Source: Malurus cyaneus samueli
Taxonomy: Eukaryota; Chordata; Aves; Passeriformes; Maluridae
NCBI GenBank assembly: GCA_009741485.1
Contig: CM019236.1
Coordinates: forward strand, 65,994,255-66,058,254
Length of the DNA: 64,000 nucleotides
Direction of reading: 5' to 3'
Shown piece by piece: positions 11,813 to 24,260 of the stretch. Within the stretch, counting starts at the first letter, position 1; the number at the start of each line of letters is the position of its first letter. The notes below the pieces were generated by a model. That model did not search any database and was not told where the DNA came from. It saw only the letters and a list, made by a program, of their open reading frames with translations. The translations under genes and the position numbers were made by a program.

Positions 11813-14800
11813 GCAAGGCTGGATATAACAAGGACAATTAATATAATTTCTACTACAAAAATCCTGTCCTTGCATTGTCAAACCCCAAAAAGCAAACCCA
11901 CAAATTAAGAGCTAAGTAATAACCCATGTCACATGCAAATACAGTTTTCAGTGGTCCTTAATATTTTTAAATGCATACTTCTGTCAACTTTGTATGGTAA
12001 TTTCAGATAGAAAAGTCAACACCAGCAAAATCTCCAAGCCATTTAAATAGAAAATCCACTTTTTTGTGCCACATTTTTGAGAGGAAATGTAAAACACTTG
12101 TGTTTCATCACTGCCGATCTCTTTTATAGCTAATTACCACTTTCTGTTTATATGCTATAAAAGGCACAACAATGAACATGTAACTAGTTATGCATCTCTT
12201 TTGCAGTGATGTTTCAAACACAGATTTGAGTGAGGTATAAAGATTTTTACATTGCAAGACTGTTTATATCAGCTTTCTCCTGAACATATAAAAAAACCCA
12301 TAACCTGTGCAGAAAACTCTCAGTCATTATATTTAGTTAAATATGTATTTATGCAATCAATTATCAGACATCCAAAACTCAAAACCAGCTAGTAATCCTT
12401 TCTCTAACAAAAGATTATACTCTTCATTAAAAAAGTGGTCAGCAATCACTACAGTAGTCTGCATGATCATTTTTAAGAATACAAAAAACTGAGGGTAGTT
12501 GCTCTTTAGTGCAATTGACTTCCCCTCTTGTTCACCCAATCCTTGTCCTTGCCTGGGAGGGATCTTTTTCCTATGTCCTCCTTCCCATGCCAGAAGCAGA
12601 GGGGGATGAAGAACCCCAGGAATGCAGAGAGATGGTTCTGCCTCTGGAACTGATCTACTGGGAACTCTGCCTTCACAGTGAAAAGGTGTGAGAGTTGGCA
12701 GTTCTGTGTTCAAACACCACCTCCATGAGACAGAATTACAACTTGGATAATACAATTTTGCCATGGAATAGCTAGTGCAGGCAGTGATTTGATACTTTTT
12801 ATGGGCAAAGTAAATTCTTTGGTTAAATGCAAATACACTGCATTCCCCTCATGATGAAAGCATTTTCCTCTTATTATTTAAGGACACACGAGACCACTAA
12901 AATTTAATTTTAAGAGGAAAAATACCCCTGAAATATGACTATGTGTGATGCAAATACGTACTCTTTTCCAGTGTCATTTTAATATCACTGTTATTTCTGC
13001 ACAGTATGGTCAGTATGATGCGTTTGCATGCCAGCACCTTAGAGTGACATCATCTACCCTGATTCCTCATTCCACATTTTCCTGCCTGAAAAGGCTCCCA
13101 TTGCCAAATTAAGTGAAAAAAGTTTATCATCATCTCCATTCACCTTTTTATCTCCTCTGTCCTCAAAATCTCTGTGAGGACCTGCAGTCCTAGTGCATGG
13201 AATGCTGGATGTTGAGTTAGAAGGCCTAGAAAAGCATATGCCAGCAATTATCTACTTGGAAATACTTTTATATAGTTCTGAAAGAGTTAAGATTGCAAGG
13301 TGGGCTGCAAAGGATTATTTAAAGTGGTATCTAAAATGTCTGACACTTTTTTTCAAGAAGACTCCCACAGCTTTTATCTAATAGCCTGTCAGACCATATC
13401 CCAGATGAGACTGGGAATAAAACACTTCCAACTACTTCCCTGCTGAGTCAGTTTCTAGCCAAACCAGGAATGACAGGACTCAAACTCTGATTTAGAGGAA
13501 GAAGACCACCAGTATGACACCCTCTTGGTCTCAAGAGGGTCTTATATAATGTATGTCATTAAAAATTTTTGTAACCTATATTAGATGCCTCTGTTGTGGT
13601 GTAGGAACTTTAATACACCACAGGTTCGTCTTTATGCTAGGATGGGAGAAATAGAATGTAAAGCAAACTCTGTAAAGCAGGGAAGGGTTTATGTCCATGT
13701 TATGTGCCACAGCATTCTTTAGCAAAAAAATGAGGATCAGGAAGGGCAATGTGAAATTAAGAGGAAGACAGGCACAAGGCCTTCGACTGGACTACATTCA
13801 GCTCTTTCAAAGGTTTGTCTGCTGACTATAAGCCTGACAGGTTACTAAGATGTCCTACAAGCACTGACCTTGGCACACGGCTGTGCAAGAGAGGCTCAAG
13901 AAGGAAGTGCGCTAAGGAAGGCAGTGTTGCAGAGGAGAAATCAGGTGTCTCACGATGTCCATGTAAAGGCTAAAGGGGGCACTGCAGAAGCCAAACAAAC
14001 GGAGAAACGACGTCATTCTTCAGGCAAACACTGGGTCTTTGTGGTAAAAGAAGTGCCAATGTCCAAGGCTGCAGAGGGCGTTGTTCCTGATGGTATGATG
14101 TTTGTCTAACAGTCCCTGTGCTGTCTTTCCCTCGAGGACTACTGGCCTGCAGGATAGGGAGAAAGAAAATAAATAATCAAATCTATCAACCTGGGCTTTG
14201 AGAATGGCTGTAGTGATGTTTCATGTCAACTGCAGTACTAATGCACTGTTTACACAGCATCTGTATTTTTCACAGAAAAATTTTGCTAAGCAGCAAAGGA
14301 GTTTGTATGTCATGGCAATATGGGTGGGCATCTCAGTGGGATTTTAGGAGAAAATCTGTTTGCAGCTGTGAACCTCAGTGTAAGCATGTTCTGTCTAATA
14401 ACCATTATTTTCACACATACAGAGTGCTACAAGACAGAAGAACTTGCTGTTTCATTAATCCTGACATGGTAGCATTGCATTTTGCTTTTCCATGTACCAA
14501 CTGGAAAAGCAAAATATGTTTCCATGCTAGACTTTCCAGTGAGTGAAAGCAGTGTAACACTTAAGAAGCCACTGAAATGATACCAACTCATGCCATTTAA
14601 GGATCTGTTGCATTGTTTCTGCATTTTGTTTTTTGCTCTTCCTGCTGTTTCCTAAGTATAAGCTTTGAGAATATCTAACCCTAAATGATAAAGTTGTGCC
14701 CAAGATACCTGTAAGTAATTTCCATGATTTCTCTGGTAATTCTTTTTGCTCTCTTTTAGAAAGAGAAGGAAAATTTTGAAATAACTGTAAAACATCTCAG

Positions 14801-14903
14801 TTTCACTGCACAAGTGGCCTTATATATACAGGGGAGGGGAAAGGGGAGGAACAGCAAGAGCGTGACCAGGTCCCATTGGAGGTGTGTGGTGGTGGTCTGA
14901 TAG
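11813..14903. other. Intergenic DNA upstream of ALDOB
   Basis: No gene is recognised. The interval holds A/T-rich single-copy-looking sequence and an inverted repeat at 14479-14515. A purine-rich stretch (about 14830-14850) lies near the ALDOB promoter. Confidence 0.5.
14479..14515. repeat. Perfect 14 bp inverted repeat (hairpin)
   Basis: ATTTTGCTTTTCCA at 14479-14492 is followed by a 9-base loop and its exact reverse complement at 14502-14515. Flanking bases extend the pairing imperfectly. Confidence 0.85.
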
Positions 14904-14908
14904 CCAAT
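14904..14908 (+). promoter_or_regulatory. CCAAT box, ALDOB promoter
   Basis: A CCAAT pentamer lies about 100 bp upstream of the TATA box. The position is typical for an NF-Y or C/EBP-type element in a TATA promoter. The assignment is inferred. Confidence 0.45.
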
Positions 14909-15005
14909 GACTGACCTTGAGCAGAGACACCTCCCTGGACAGCTTGCAGGGGAAGGGACAATGAAGGAGTGAAGGAAAAAAAAAAAAAAGCCGCATCAAG
15001 AATTT

Positions 15006-15012
15006 TATAAAA
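15006..15012 (+). promoter_or_regulatory. TATA box of ALDOB
   Basis: TATAAAA lies about 30 bp before the inferred start of the non-coding exon 1. Liver aldolase promoters in mammals are TATA-containing. The adjacent GTTAGTGATTAG (15013-15024) resembles an HNF1 half-site plus spacer, but it lies downstream of the TATA box and is weak evidence. Confidence 0.65.
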
Positions 15013-15036
15013 GTTAGTGATTAGAAGGACTGGGTC

Positions 15037-15096
15037 TCTTTGCCTGCAAACATCTCAGCAGAAGCTTGTAGCAGCAGAGATACTGCCCACAAACAA
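15037..15096 (+). other. ALDOB: ALDOB exon 1 (non-coding)
   Basis: The sequence is followed by a strong donor GTAAGT at 15097-15102 and sits about 30 bp after the TATA box. ALDOB orthologues have a short untranslated first exon separated from exon 2 by a ~5 kb intron; here intron 1 would be about 5.5 kb. The exact start is an estimate. Confidence 0.65.
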
Positions 15097-18000
15097 GTAA
15101 GTATAATAATTTAATTTCTCAACTTAAAAGGTAGTACATATATCAGCAGCTGACACCTGGTATGTTTATCTACAGTGGGCTTGGGAAGTTGTTTTTGCTT
15201 TTGTTTGAATTTTTTTTTTTTCAGGAACAGCTTGTGAGAAATAAGCACTCAGCGTTCTTCAGCTATCTTCCAAAGTGATCCATTTGCTGCTAACGCTGGC
15301 TTTCTAACTTAGCTTAGTCACTCAGAACTCCTGGAATAAATGAGTGAATCCTTAGTCTAAAGGAACTAGAGCAATAACATCCGTGCATTGCTTTCTGTTG
15401 CTGTGTTTTGTGTTTGGTTTTGCTTGTGGTGTACATAAATTTCTGTTTTGCAAGAACAGAGAGTGACTGGAGAAGACAGTCAGTCCTGACAGACACCCGT
15501 GCTGTCAGAAGTGCAATTATGTGCGTTTGTTGTGTGGATTCTTCTGAAGCGTTAGTGCAGTGGTGTGGATAAGATTCCTTGGCTGGAGCGTATAAGGTCT
15601 GCAGTGCAGGAGAACAAAACCTGCCCTTGAATTAGGCTGTAACCTTTCAAGCTGTGAACAGCCAGCCTCAGGCAACTGCTTGACCAACTCAAATCCTCAC
15701 TGAGTCTGTGATCCATCACTTTCTCAACTATCCCAAATGCTTACCCAAAACCATGTAGCCCACCTGAGACCCTCACACTGCTTTCCCCAGCATCCCCTGC
15801 TGGCAATATAAGACTTGAATTCTCATGCAAGTCTAACAGCAATTTTTTACCATCTCTGAGGGAAGTCCAGCCCTGAAAGAGAAGTAGCTTCTTACCAGTG
15901 ATCACACCTACTTCCAAGCAAACTTTATGATAGCTCAGCCTCATCTTGCCATTCTGAGCGTTGTGCATGGACTGCAGAGGACAGGTCTCTGACTACACAA
16001 CCTCCTTGCACTGTTTCTAGAGAAATGAGATACATTCTCAAGGCTTGAGAATAGCTCTGAGGTTAATATGGGAATCAGGACAGGCAACTTCAGATCTGCA
16101 GTTCCACTTGGCATAGGATGTTGAATCAAGGTCTCTAGATAGAACATGAAGTTGGCAAAAAAACTCACAGAGCAAAAAACAACCAAGCAATTTACCATCA
16201 TATATGCCCCAAAGGATCTATTGAAATTAGTACATCAATCAAAACCACTTGCCCCTTTTTCTAGGTGATAAAACTCTGAGAATCTCTTTTTGTCCCATAC
16301 CCTTGAGACTTTTTAGAACGCAGAAACTAAACATTCGGCTACCAAAATCTTAATGTCAGTGCAAAGATGATGGGAGAAACATCCTGTTCTTTCCTGAATG
16401 CTCCTTCATATATATAGAAGGCATTGCTTCTCCCTTGTACTCACAGAGGGTCACAGGGCAATTCAGGCTGAAAGAGACACAGGAGGTCTGTAGTGCAAAC
16501 ACATCCGGTCCAAAGCAGGGTTAGAAAGGGGTTAAGATGAAGGTACTCGGGGCTTTATTCAGGCAGGTCTTGGCAACCTCTGGGGCTGGAGATACCACGC
16601 CCTTTTTGTCAATCTGTTACATTACCTGGCTGTCCTAACAGAGAAAAAAAAAATCTTTATATCCAGTCTGAATCTCTCTAGTTTGAGCTTGTGCCTGTTG
16701 TCTCTCCCTGTCCCACCACAGTCACTGTGAAGAACCCAGCTCTGCTTCTTTGATCATCACTCTGTACGTACTGGGGGCTGCTGAGAGGTAGCCCTGAAGC
16801 AATCGCTGCTTGAGGCTGATCTAGACACTGCTCTGCAGACTTCTCCTCACAGAGCAAGTGCTGCAGCCACTGGTGGCATCTGTTGAACTAACTCATTTCA
16901 GTCTGTCAGAGCTTTTCCTGGGCTGTGGGGGCCCAACACCAGATGCAGCACCCAGATGTAAACTATAGAGTGCTGAGCTATGGGGATAATCCTATCCTCC
17001 CTTGGCTCTCCGGGCTGGACCCCTGCTTACAAGGATGCTTGGGCCCTTGTTGCTGGCCCCTGTTCAACTCGCTGCCTGGAAGGGCACTTGGCCATCCCTG
17101 AAGAGCTGTTCCCTCATCACACTAGTCCTGGGGGAATGGCTGCCAGGGCTCTGCACCCCAGGCAGCGTCTGGGCATTTGTCTTGGCTGAACTTCAAGGTG
17201 CTCTGTTGGCCTCCTCTCACCCCCACGTCCAGGCTCCTCTGGATGGCTGCCCATCAATCAAGCATATCAAGTAGTCCTGCCAACCTGGTGTCACCTGCCA
17301 AGTAGATAAGAATGTTCTCCGTCAGCAGGGTGGGACCAGGCTTGCCCAGCTGCTCATACTCATCTGTTTTCCTCACACCCAAGGAATCAGAGTTATTTAA
17401 AAACTGTTCTTTAACAGAGCTTCACAGAGAAGTGAGGCCAGTAACTATATATATCCACTGCAGTGAGAATATAAAGTTCCTAAGTCATGTATCTGCCTCT
17501 CCTAAGCATACAAGTGTAAAAGAAGAGTAAATTCAGTCAGGCCAACACTGTGCCTACACATAATGGGCAAAATTTTTCAATATCTTTCATTGTCCCTATC
17601 AACTGTGTTTATCTGTTTATATACTCAGCTGCTGCTTCTTCAAACCCTGTTCTTTGGGAGCAGAATCTCTTGTGTACACAGTTTGTATTATTGATATGCA
17701 GAGATGATGAAGGGCTGTATTTACTAGTAACTGAGCAGGAAAAGCTACATGTGTGGGATACAAACTATAGTTTGAGACTTTGGTCCCGCACTTTTGGAAA
17801 AAAAATTTATCAAAGAAAGCAGTGAAGAGACCCAAGAGAAAAACTTAAGAGATTGTGATCCAATCTTTTCCCATTTGCAAACTGGAACTCAGGTGAGATT
17901 TTCTGTAAGATTAGGAGATGTCTGTCACTTGAGGTGGTTTGAAAGAAAAGATGCCAATGATGTATTAAAGTTTCTAAGATGATTGGAAGTCAGGGGGTTA

Positions 18001-20572
18001 TGCGGTTTTATTCTTTTGAGGGTTTTTAAAATTCCACTTTTAAAAAAAATGTTACATAAGCAGATACTACAAAGAGAATGCATTATATTCTTACAATGTA
18101 AATTCAATGTGAAATCACTTGAGCTTATGATACTTAGCCCACAGCCTAAAATGGGTAAATAAAAATGAAATTTCTTGAAAAATCTTAGCAGTGGGACAAC
18201 TCACAGTTACTGAGATTTATTACCCTTCATTAGAGCATTTTGCTTCCTGGAAAAGTTGTCAGATTAAACACATAAATCAGCTTAAGGCAAATAGCCTTTG
18301 TTTTTTGGAAGACTGAAACAAGCTGTGCAGCTCTGGCAGCCTGGGCACAACTGTTTTTTCTCAAGCTCTTTAAGAGGGGGCATTAACGCTTCTGTGGATG
18401 TGCCGGGAGCTTACTCTTTTCAAGGCAGCTGTATGAAATGTTGCTGAAGTGTAAGGCTTCCTCACACCTCTGCTGCTTGCTCCCCTGCTCAGAGCAGGAC
18501 CTTACAGCATAGATGCCCTTTTTGAATGCAGACATGAAGATTCTCAGAGATTATGTTCTTCATGATAGAATCACAGAAGAACAAAATCCTAAATCAAAGG
18601 TACTAGAATATTCTGCACCTTTGAGCTACAATGATAAGGTTTACAGTTCTTTTGCCCTCATTTCTGCACTATTTCAGCTAGAAACACTGTGCCTTTTATT
18701 CATCCTTGTAGCTTGGCAGGGTAGCTCACCATGGCCTTAAAGATAATTTTGAAGAGATTCTAGGCAAATCTCATTCACACTCAATGAGATATTTGCATAG
18801 AAACTGGAAATAATTTGCTGTCTTCCAATTCATCACTACACGAAGTGAAACTACACTTCATTTTTTCAGTCTCTCAGAGTACTGAAAACTCTTATTTCTC
18901 CATTTTGAAAATTTGCCTTGCAGGCTGGTTTTGAGTGATAATTGTCTCCTTGTTATCTTGAGGCAAACACCAGGAACGAGAGAGAGCAGACATTAGTGTC
19001 ATTGTTTATTGCATTGCTGGACAGAAAGCGTACCCATCATAACATGGCCGGAACGACTGGTGCTCTCGCAATCCAGCCTGATGGATCAGAGGTTACCTGG
19101 AGGCACTGTAACATAGCTCCAAACTGCAACTCCAAAATCCCACCCCTGATCTGGCAATTCATTAGCTTTAACCATGGACAAGATCATATTCTTGCCAGAA
19201 CACAGTTTTCCAGTCTTTTTTCCACAGAGACTGTGAACTATTAGAGTGATTCCTTATCATTTTGTATACCCACTTATTTAAGAGTAGTGTGGTTTTAACT
19301 GAGGTGTTCACCACTCAACTATTATCACATTAATCATAATAACAATTACAGTACCAATGTACCTTCAATTATAAATGAGGGACATGAATTTATAGCTGTT
19401 ACCATACTCTGATGACCCTGTTGACAGAAAATTTTGGCACAATTAGATATGCTATACAGAACTCAGTATGCTATCATGAGTAGCAGACCCTTTATTGTTT
19501 CTCCCCATTATGCCCTTCAGCAGGACGGACAGGATATGGATTCCCTGGCAACACAGCATCTATGTGCAGGGAAAAAAAAGAAGCTGGACTTGGAGAAATA
19601 TTTTCTGGCCATCTCTGATGAAATGGGAAATGGCATGTTCTCACTCCTCTGTCAGGCGGAGTTTAGGAATAGAAAATGCAAACACTGTCAGAGGCCTGTC
19701 CTTTTGGAGGAAAACATGATATTTGAGATTTCTTACCTTGTTTTTGATCTATCACCTTCTGGGTTTACCACCCTTTGATAAAAACACAAGTGTTGCTTTA
19801 GCTATCACATATGATAAACTGAAGGAAGAGAGTTTTTCCATTTCAGACTTATGGGCTTATACATTCAGGAAAGTAACTTGGACTATGCAGATGATCAGAG
19901 AAACTGTAATTTAATGCCATATAACCAAAACTTGAATAAGACCAAGAATTTTGTCATATCAAGACAGAGCTCAGATTTCAGATCCTGGGTATTTGCAACT
20001 GATAAGCCGCTGCCACAGCTGAAAAGATAGAAATGAGGAGTAAATCTTCTAATGCTTCTGTAGAGAAAGCAATGCACTATAGTTCAGAAAGCAACCATAG
20101 GGACGAGAATTGCAAACCAAGGCAAAAAGTTGGGGATGGAAAGTCAACCAGATACAGCAGTAAATACTGCCAACACAGGCAGGAAATAGAAGAGGAGCAA
20201 TGTTAGGAAATACGTAAGGATAAGCAATGGAATAATTGGCATTCAACTGATGGGAACCGAAAAGTTTGCAGAGTTTGTTACTTGGTATATGTTTTTATAG
20301 CAGACTGACCTTCCTTTATTTTCTGAGCAAGTCCGGGTAAGATGCAGAGTCTTTCATATTTTGGTTCTGGGAGGATATTATAGGGTGTCTCTCCTACATT
20401 TCTCTCTAGTTTTTCCAGACACATCAAACCTAGAAGAACTTGAATGGGTTTCTGGTCATACACCTATGATAACATGGACCAGACAAGGACCAAGAACCTT
20501 GTAGTGGAAACATCTGAGTGGTGTCGCTGGTTCACAGTCTGCCCATCTTGTAATAGTAATTCTCTCCCACAG
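15097..20572 (+). other. ALDOB intron 1
   Basis: The intron is bounded by GTAAGT at 15097 and CTCTCCCACAG ending at 20572. It contains a ~900 bp CR1 remnant (about 16444-17320). No conserved coding frame is present. In mammals this intron carries a liver enhancer, but I cannot place one here with confidence. Confidence 0.6.
16444..17320 (-). mobile_element. CR1 LINE 3' fragment
   Basis: This reads as the reverse complement of an avian CR1 3' region. Diagnostic stretches include the GTTTGAGCTTGTGCCTGTTG-type segment near 16680-16700, and GCATTTGTCTTGGCTGAACTT with CCAGGCTCCTCTGGATGGC at 17170-17245. It is 5'-truncated and carries many indels, so it is old and non-functional. Confidence 0.8.
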
Positions 20573-20694
20573 GTACATCAACATGACCCACCAGTTCCCA
20601 GCACTGTCTCCAGAGCAGAAGAAAGCTCTTTCAGACACTGCTCAGCGGATTGTGGCTTCAGGAAAGGGGATCCTAGCTGCAGATGAATCAGTGG
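20573..20694 (+). CDS. ALDOB: ALDOB exon 2 (start codon at 20583)
   Basis: The acceptor CTCCCACAG ends at 20572, ten 5' UTR bases follow, and ATG is at 20583-20585. It codes MTHQFPAL through ILAADESV plus the first base of a Gly codon. The donor GTGAGT starts at 20695. The coding part is 112 bp. Confidence 0.93.
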
Positions 20695-23519
20695 GTGAGT
20701 TCTGGATATCAATCAGTTAGCAGCACCCAAGATGTTTTTTCTTTTAGTTTTGCTTCATATTTGAAGTCAATGTAGATGAAAACCACTTAGAAACTGTTAT
20801 CAGAGCAGAAACAACTCAGCCAGGCAGGGTTGCAGCTATGACAACAAAAGCTTATAAACTATGGGTTGAGAAGGGAAACTCTGAGCTGAAGCCCCCATTC
20901 CTTATCCCATACTGGGAGGACCAGGAGGCCAGCCAAGCCTAGAACCTCTTTGCCTGGCCTTTGTCCACCTCATTAGGTACCATGGGGAACAGGCTGCAGC
21001 GGATCAATGTGGAGAATACAGAGGAGAACCGCCGAGCTTTTAGAGAGATCCTCTTCTCTTTGGACACCTCCATCAACCAGAGCATTGGGGGAGTGATCCT
21101 TTTTCATGAGACCCTCTATCAGAAAGACAGCAGTGGAAAGCCATTCCCAGCACTCATCAAGGAGAAAGGCATTGTGGTGGGAATTAAGGTGAGTATCTGT
21201 ATGTGCCTGGCTGGCACCATAATCCAAACCCCATTTGCAGAGAAAATTATATTTAGGGTTGCACTGTCTCCTGAAAAACACTTCCACCCCCCATTTTTGT
21301 CCTTGGTTTTATAATTCTCTGCATTGCTTTTGTGCAACTAACTAGAGGCACATTTGCACTGCAAATAAGTCCCTCCATGCAGTAACCTAAATTCAGTTAC
21401 ATCCACATCTGAAAGAGCTCAAGCCATTCCCTGCAGAAATCTACACACACATGCCTCTTCCCTTACCCAGTTCTCTACTTCTTCTTCCCCTTTGTGCCCA
21501 CATTTCCCACTCTTTGCACCCTGAGCATTTTAAGGTCCATGCTTTACTCACAATCCTTCAAAAGCAGACTAAAGATGGGTGAGAAGATAAGGATTAGACT
21601 GCTTTCTGTAACCCTACCTGTTTCTCTGATCTCCACAGCTGGATAAAGGCACAGCACCTCTGGCGGGAACAAATGGAGAAACCACAATCCAAGGTAAGGA
21701 GAGATCTGAGGAGCTTAAGCTATGATGCGTGCAGCAAAAGCCATAGGGTGACTCACCTGAGATGCAGCCTTGGCTGGAGTCACGGTACTTTCTAGAACTG
21801 TGTGCTGAAGAGCAGCTCTTAGTGAAGCATTGCTCTCCCTTGGCAGGGCTGGATGGACTGGCTGAGCGCTGTGCCCAGTACAAGAAGGATGGTGCTGACT
21901 TTGCCAAGTGGCGAGCAGTGCTGAAGATCACCAGCACAACACCCTCTCAGCTTGCCATCCAGGAGAATGCCAACACACTGGCACGCTATGCCAGCATCTG
22001 CCAGCAGGTACCTCCCTCCAGCAACCCTTCCTGAGATGCTGCTGCCCCTTCTCTCTTTTCCTGGTGATAACATCCTAGGTATATTGAAAGGAGAATCTCT
22101 GTGAGGATTCTGGGAAAGATGAGGAGGAAGGGCAGTGCAGCACAAAAGAATAACACCAAAGTTCAGGCAAACAACAAGAACATTTTTACTCCCATAGCCT
22201 TAGTGAATCCTCTGTGTTTTTTTCTTTTTCTTAGCATGGCTTGGTGCCCATTGTGGAGCCAGAAATCCTTCCTGATGGAGACCATGATCTCCAGCGCTGT
22301 CAGTATGTCACAGAGAAGGTAAGAGTTTTCTCCCTCTCTCTTCCCCCTCACAGATCAGGAGCTAAACTTCATGCAGTTTATGTTTACAGATCTCAAAAAG
22401 ATTTCACAAAAAATGTACTTCCTAACTGCATCACAAAAATGAGCTTCTCCTAGGCAAATAATAAACTAATAGGAAATGCATGAGTATTTTCCATGTTTTT
22501 GGATTTCCACTTCAATGACAATATAAACATTCTCAATCTCAGAAAGCTGTATCAGGACCAAACCCAATTACTTCAATTTCAGTACCTCAGTTTTCAGGGA
22601 CAAATCCTGTAAATATAAGAGTTGTATTCTGGTCATCTCAAAAGCAGTGGGGTCTTTACAACTGCAACCCTTGGGATAAATTTCATAAGAAAGCAAAATT
22701 AAATTTGATCTTGCTACAATACCAAAGAATAAACTGTCTTTTCACAGTATGCTGTGATGAAGATTTGAGTAGAGTTCTGTATTCAATCCTGTTTTCAGGT
22801 TCTGGCTGCTGTCTACAAGGCTTTAAATGATCATCATGTGTACCTGGAAGGGACACTGCTGAAACCCAACATGGTGACGGCTGGGCATTCCTGCTCCAAG
22901 AAGTACACCCCTCAGGATATAGCTGTAGCAACTGTCACTACTCTCCTCCGCACGGTTCCTGCTGCTGTTCCTGGTGATTCCCGATTCATTCCTATCTCTT
23001 CATTCCCTCTCTCTCTTCTACCTCTGACATGTCTGTTCCTCTGGCATGTAAAGGTCAGGGATTGAGGTGGTTGAACATCGGTTTCTAATATTCAAAACCT
23101 CTTTCTTGCAGGAATCTGCTTCCTGTCTGGAGGTCAAAGTGAAGAGGAGGCTTCTGTCAACCTGAATGCCATGAATCAGTCCCCTCTGCCTAAGCCTTGG
23201 AAACTGACCTTTTCATACGGGAGAGCCCTGCAAGCCTCTGCCCTGGCTGCATGGCTGGGCAAAAACGAGAACAAGAAGGCTGCACAGGAGGCCTTCCGCA
23301 AGCGGGCACAGGTATGAGGTTTCCCCCAGCACAGAGAAGAGCTGCTCTCCATGAAGGGACAATGTTGTCACCTTCCAAAAACTCCCCTGACCCTGCTCAT
23401 CCAGGTGCTTCATGTTCATCAGGGGCATTACTCTGCTATTTCTGCCTTGCTTGGTTACTCCTGGTGCTTATTCTTTCCACATCTGCCTTTCTTAGTCTGT
23501 GCTGATTTTTCACCTTTTT

Positions 23520-23553
<34 letters not shown>

Positions 23554-23670
23554 TTTGTTTTAATTTTCTTTTTCAATTAACAGCTTGGCTTGCAGGGGAC
23601 AGTATGTCCTGTCTGGGAAGACTGACACAGCTGCCACGCAGTCACTGTTACTGCCAGCTACACCTACTGA
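20583..23670 (+). CDS. ALDOB: Fructose-bisphosphate aldolase B (liver aldolase), 8 coding exons
   Basis: ALDOB is the cytosolic class I aldolase that splits fructose 1,6-bisphosphate and fructose 1-phosphate in liver, kidney and gut. Coding exons are 20583-20694, 20977-21188, 21639-21693, 21847-22007, 22235-22318, 22799-22973, 23112-23311 and 23576-23670. Their lengths of 112, 212, 55, 161, 84, 175 and 200 bp match the vertebrate ALDOB exon pattern. The protein starts [16 protein letters not shown], has the active-site Asp in ILAADES, the catalytic Lys in WRAVLKI and the Schiff-base Lys in EGTLLKPNM. Two faults lie in exon 9. The acceptor reads TTTTTCA where CAG is expected (one G lost at 23575/23576), and one base is missing near 23650, which shifts the conserved ASYTY end out of frame. 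Restored, the protein is 364 aa, the normal length. The terminal Tyr matters for activity, and I think the faults are sequence errors. Confidence 0.95.
20977..21188 (+). CDS. ALDOB: ALDOB exon 3
   Basis: The acceptor CATTAG ends at 20976 and the donor GTGAGT starts at 21189. The exon is 212 bp and codes [20 protein letters not shown] through VVGIK. The split Gly codon joins exon 2 exactly. Confidence 0.95.
21639..21693 (+). CDS. ALDOB: ALDOB exon 4
   Basis: This 55 bp exon codes [18 protein letters not shown] plus one base. The acceptor is CTCCACAG and the donor GTAAGG. The glycine-rich loop it codes belongs to the aldolase active-site region. Confidence 0.95.
21847..22007 (+). CDS. ALDOB: ALDOB exon 5
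   Basis: This 161 bp exon codes [19 protein letters not shown], then WRAVLKI with the active-site Lys, then [15 protein letters not shown]. The acceptor is TTGGCAG and the donor GTACCT. Confidence 0.95.
22235..22318 (+). CDS. ALDOB: ALDOB exon 6
   Basis: This 84 bp exon codes [20 protein letters not shown] through YVTEK, in phase 0 at both ends. The acceptor is TTTTCTTAG and the donor GTAAGA. Confidence 0.95.
22799..22973 (+). CDS. ALDOB: ALDOB exon 7
   Basis: This 175 bp exon codes [18 protein letters not shown], then TLLKPNM with the Schiff-base Lys, then [14 protein letters not shown] plus one base. The acceptor is TTTTCAG and the donor GTGATT. Confidence 0.95.
23112..23311 (+). CDS. ALDOB: ALDOB exon 8
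   Basis: This 200 bp exon codes [20 protein letters not shown] through [11 protein letters not shown]. The acceptor is TTCTTGCAG and the donor GTATGA. It ends in phase 0 after 333 codons. Confidence 0.95.
23576..23670 (+). CDS. ALDOB: ALDOB exon 9, terminal, with two apparent base losses
   Basis: It codes [26 protein letters not shown] sequence. The expected acceptor CAG lacks its G (TTTTTCAATTAACAG). The only nearby AG, at 23582-23583, would put the exon out of frame with an early stop. A second loss near 23650 (TCACTGTTACTGCC) shifts the last codons, while the other frame reads TASYTY then TGA at 23668-23670. A ~32 bp T run in the intron just upstream (23521-23552) would favour read errors nearby. 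Confidence 0.85.
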
Positions 23671-23716
23671 AAGTACAGGAACCTACCTTCCTCATGTCTC
23701 TTCTCAGAAGATTATG

Positions 23717-23717
<1 letters not shown>

Positions 23718-23756
<39 letters not shown>

Positions 23757-23797
23757 GGGGGGGGGGGGGGGGGGGTGGGGGGGGGGGGGGGGGGGGG

Positions 23798-23833
<36 letters not shown>

Positions 23834-23910
23834 GGGGGGGGGGGGGGGGGGGGGGGTGGGGGGGGGTGGGGGGGGGGGGGAGGGGTGGGGGGGGGGAAGG
23901 GGGGGGGAAG
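23718..23910. repeat. ~190 bp poly-G tract
   Basis: This is almost unbroken G with scattered single T and A bases, inside the ALDOB 3' UTR. It begins right after GATTATGC and ends before ACGTTC. It could be a real G-rich repeat that assembled badly or a pure base-calling artefact. The long glycine and proline open frames across it are meaningless. Confidence 0.9.
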
Positions 23911-24254
23911 ACGTTCAAAAATGAAAGAAAACCATAGAAATCTAATTTCCCTTACCCTACACCAAACAGGAGATAAAATGCATAAGCTTCCTCTCCACCC
24001 TTCACTCCCACAATTTACCAAGGGGATATTCTTGTTTCATTTGCACATTCCAAGGAAAGGGAATTCTTTCCGAACAACAAACAACAGCTGCCAATGAATC
24101 ATGAACCCACGCTCCCTCAGTTTGAAACTCTGTCCCTGGAATAGTAGGCAGATTCAGTAGTTCCCTAGCAATTCAAATAGCTACCCTTGCCCGTTACCAC
24201 ATTTTGCAGCCACAATCCTGAATTATAAAACCTGATTGTGTATTCAATCATGGC

Positions 24255-24260
24255 AATAAA
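24255..24260 (+). promoter_or_regulatory. Poly(A) signal of ALDOB
   Basis: A canonical AATAAA lies 585 bp after the ALDOB stop, in the right orientation, with no better candidate between. Confidence 0.6.

Noticed and set aside
12357..12764. 135-codon minus-strand frame
   Set aside because: There is no recognisable domain, splice context or conservation cue; it is probably chance.
23499..24097. Long glycine-rich and proline-rich open frames across the G-run
   Set aside because: They are by-products of a homopolymer with no stop codons; there is no real protein signal.
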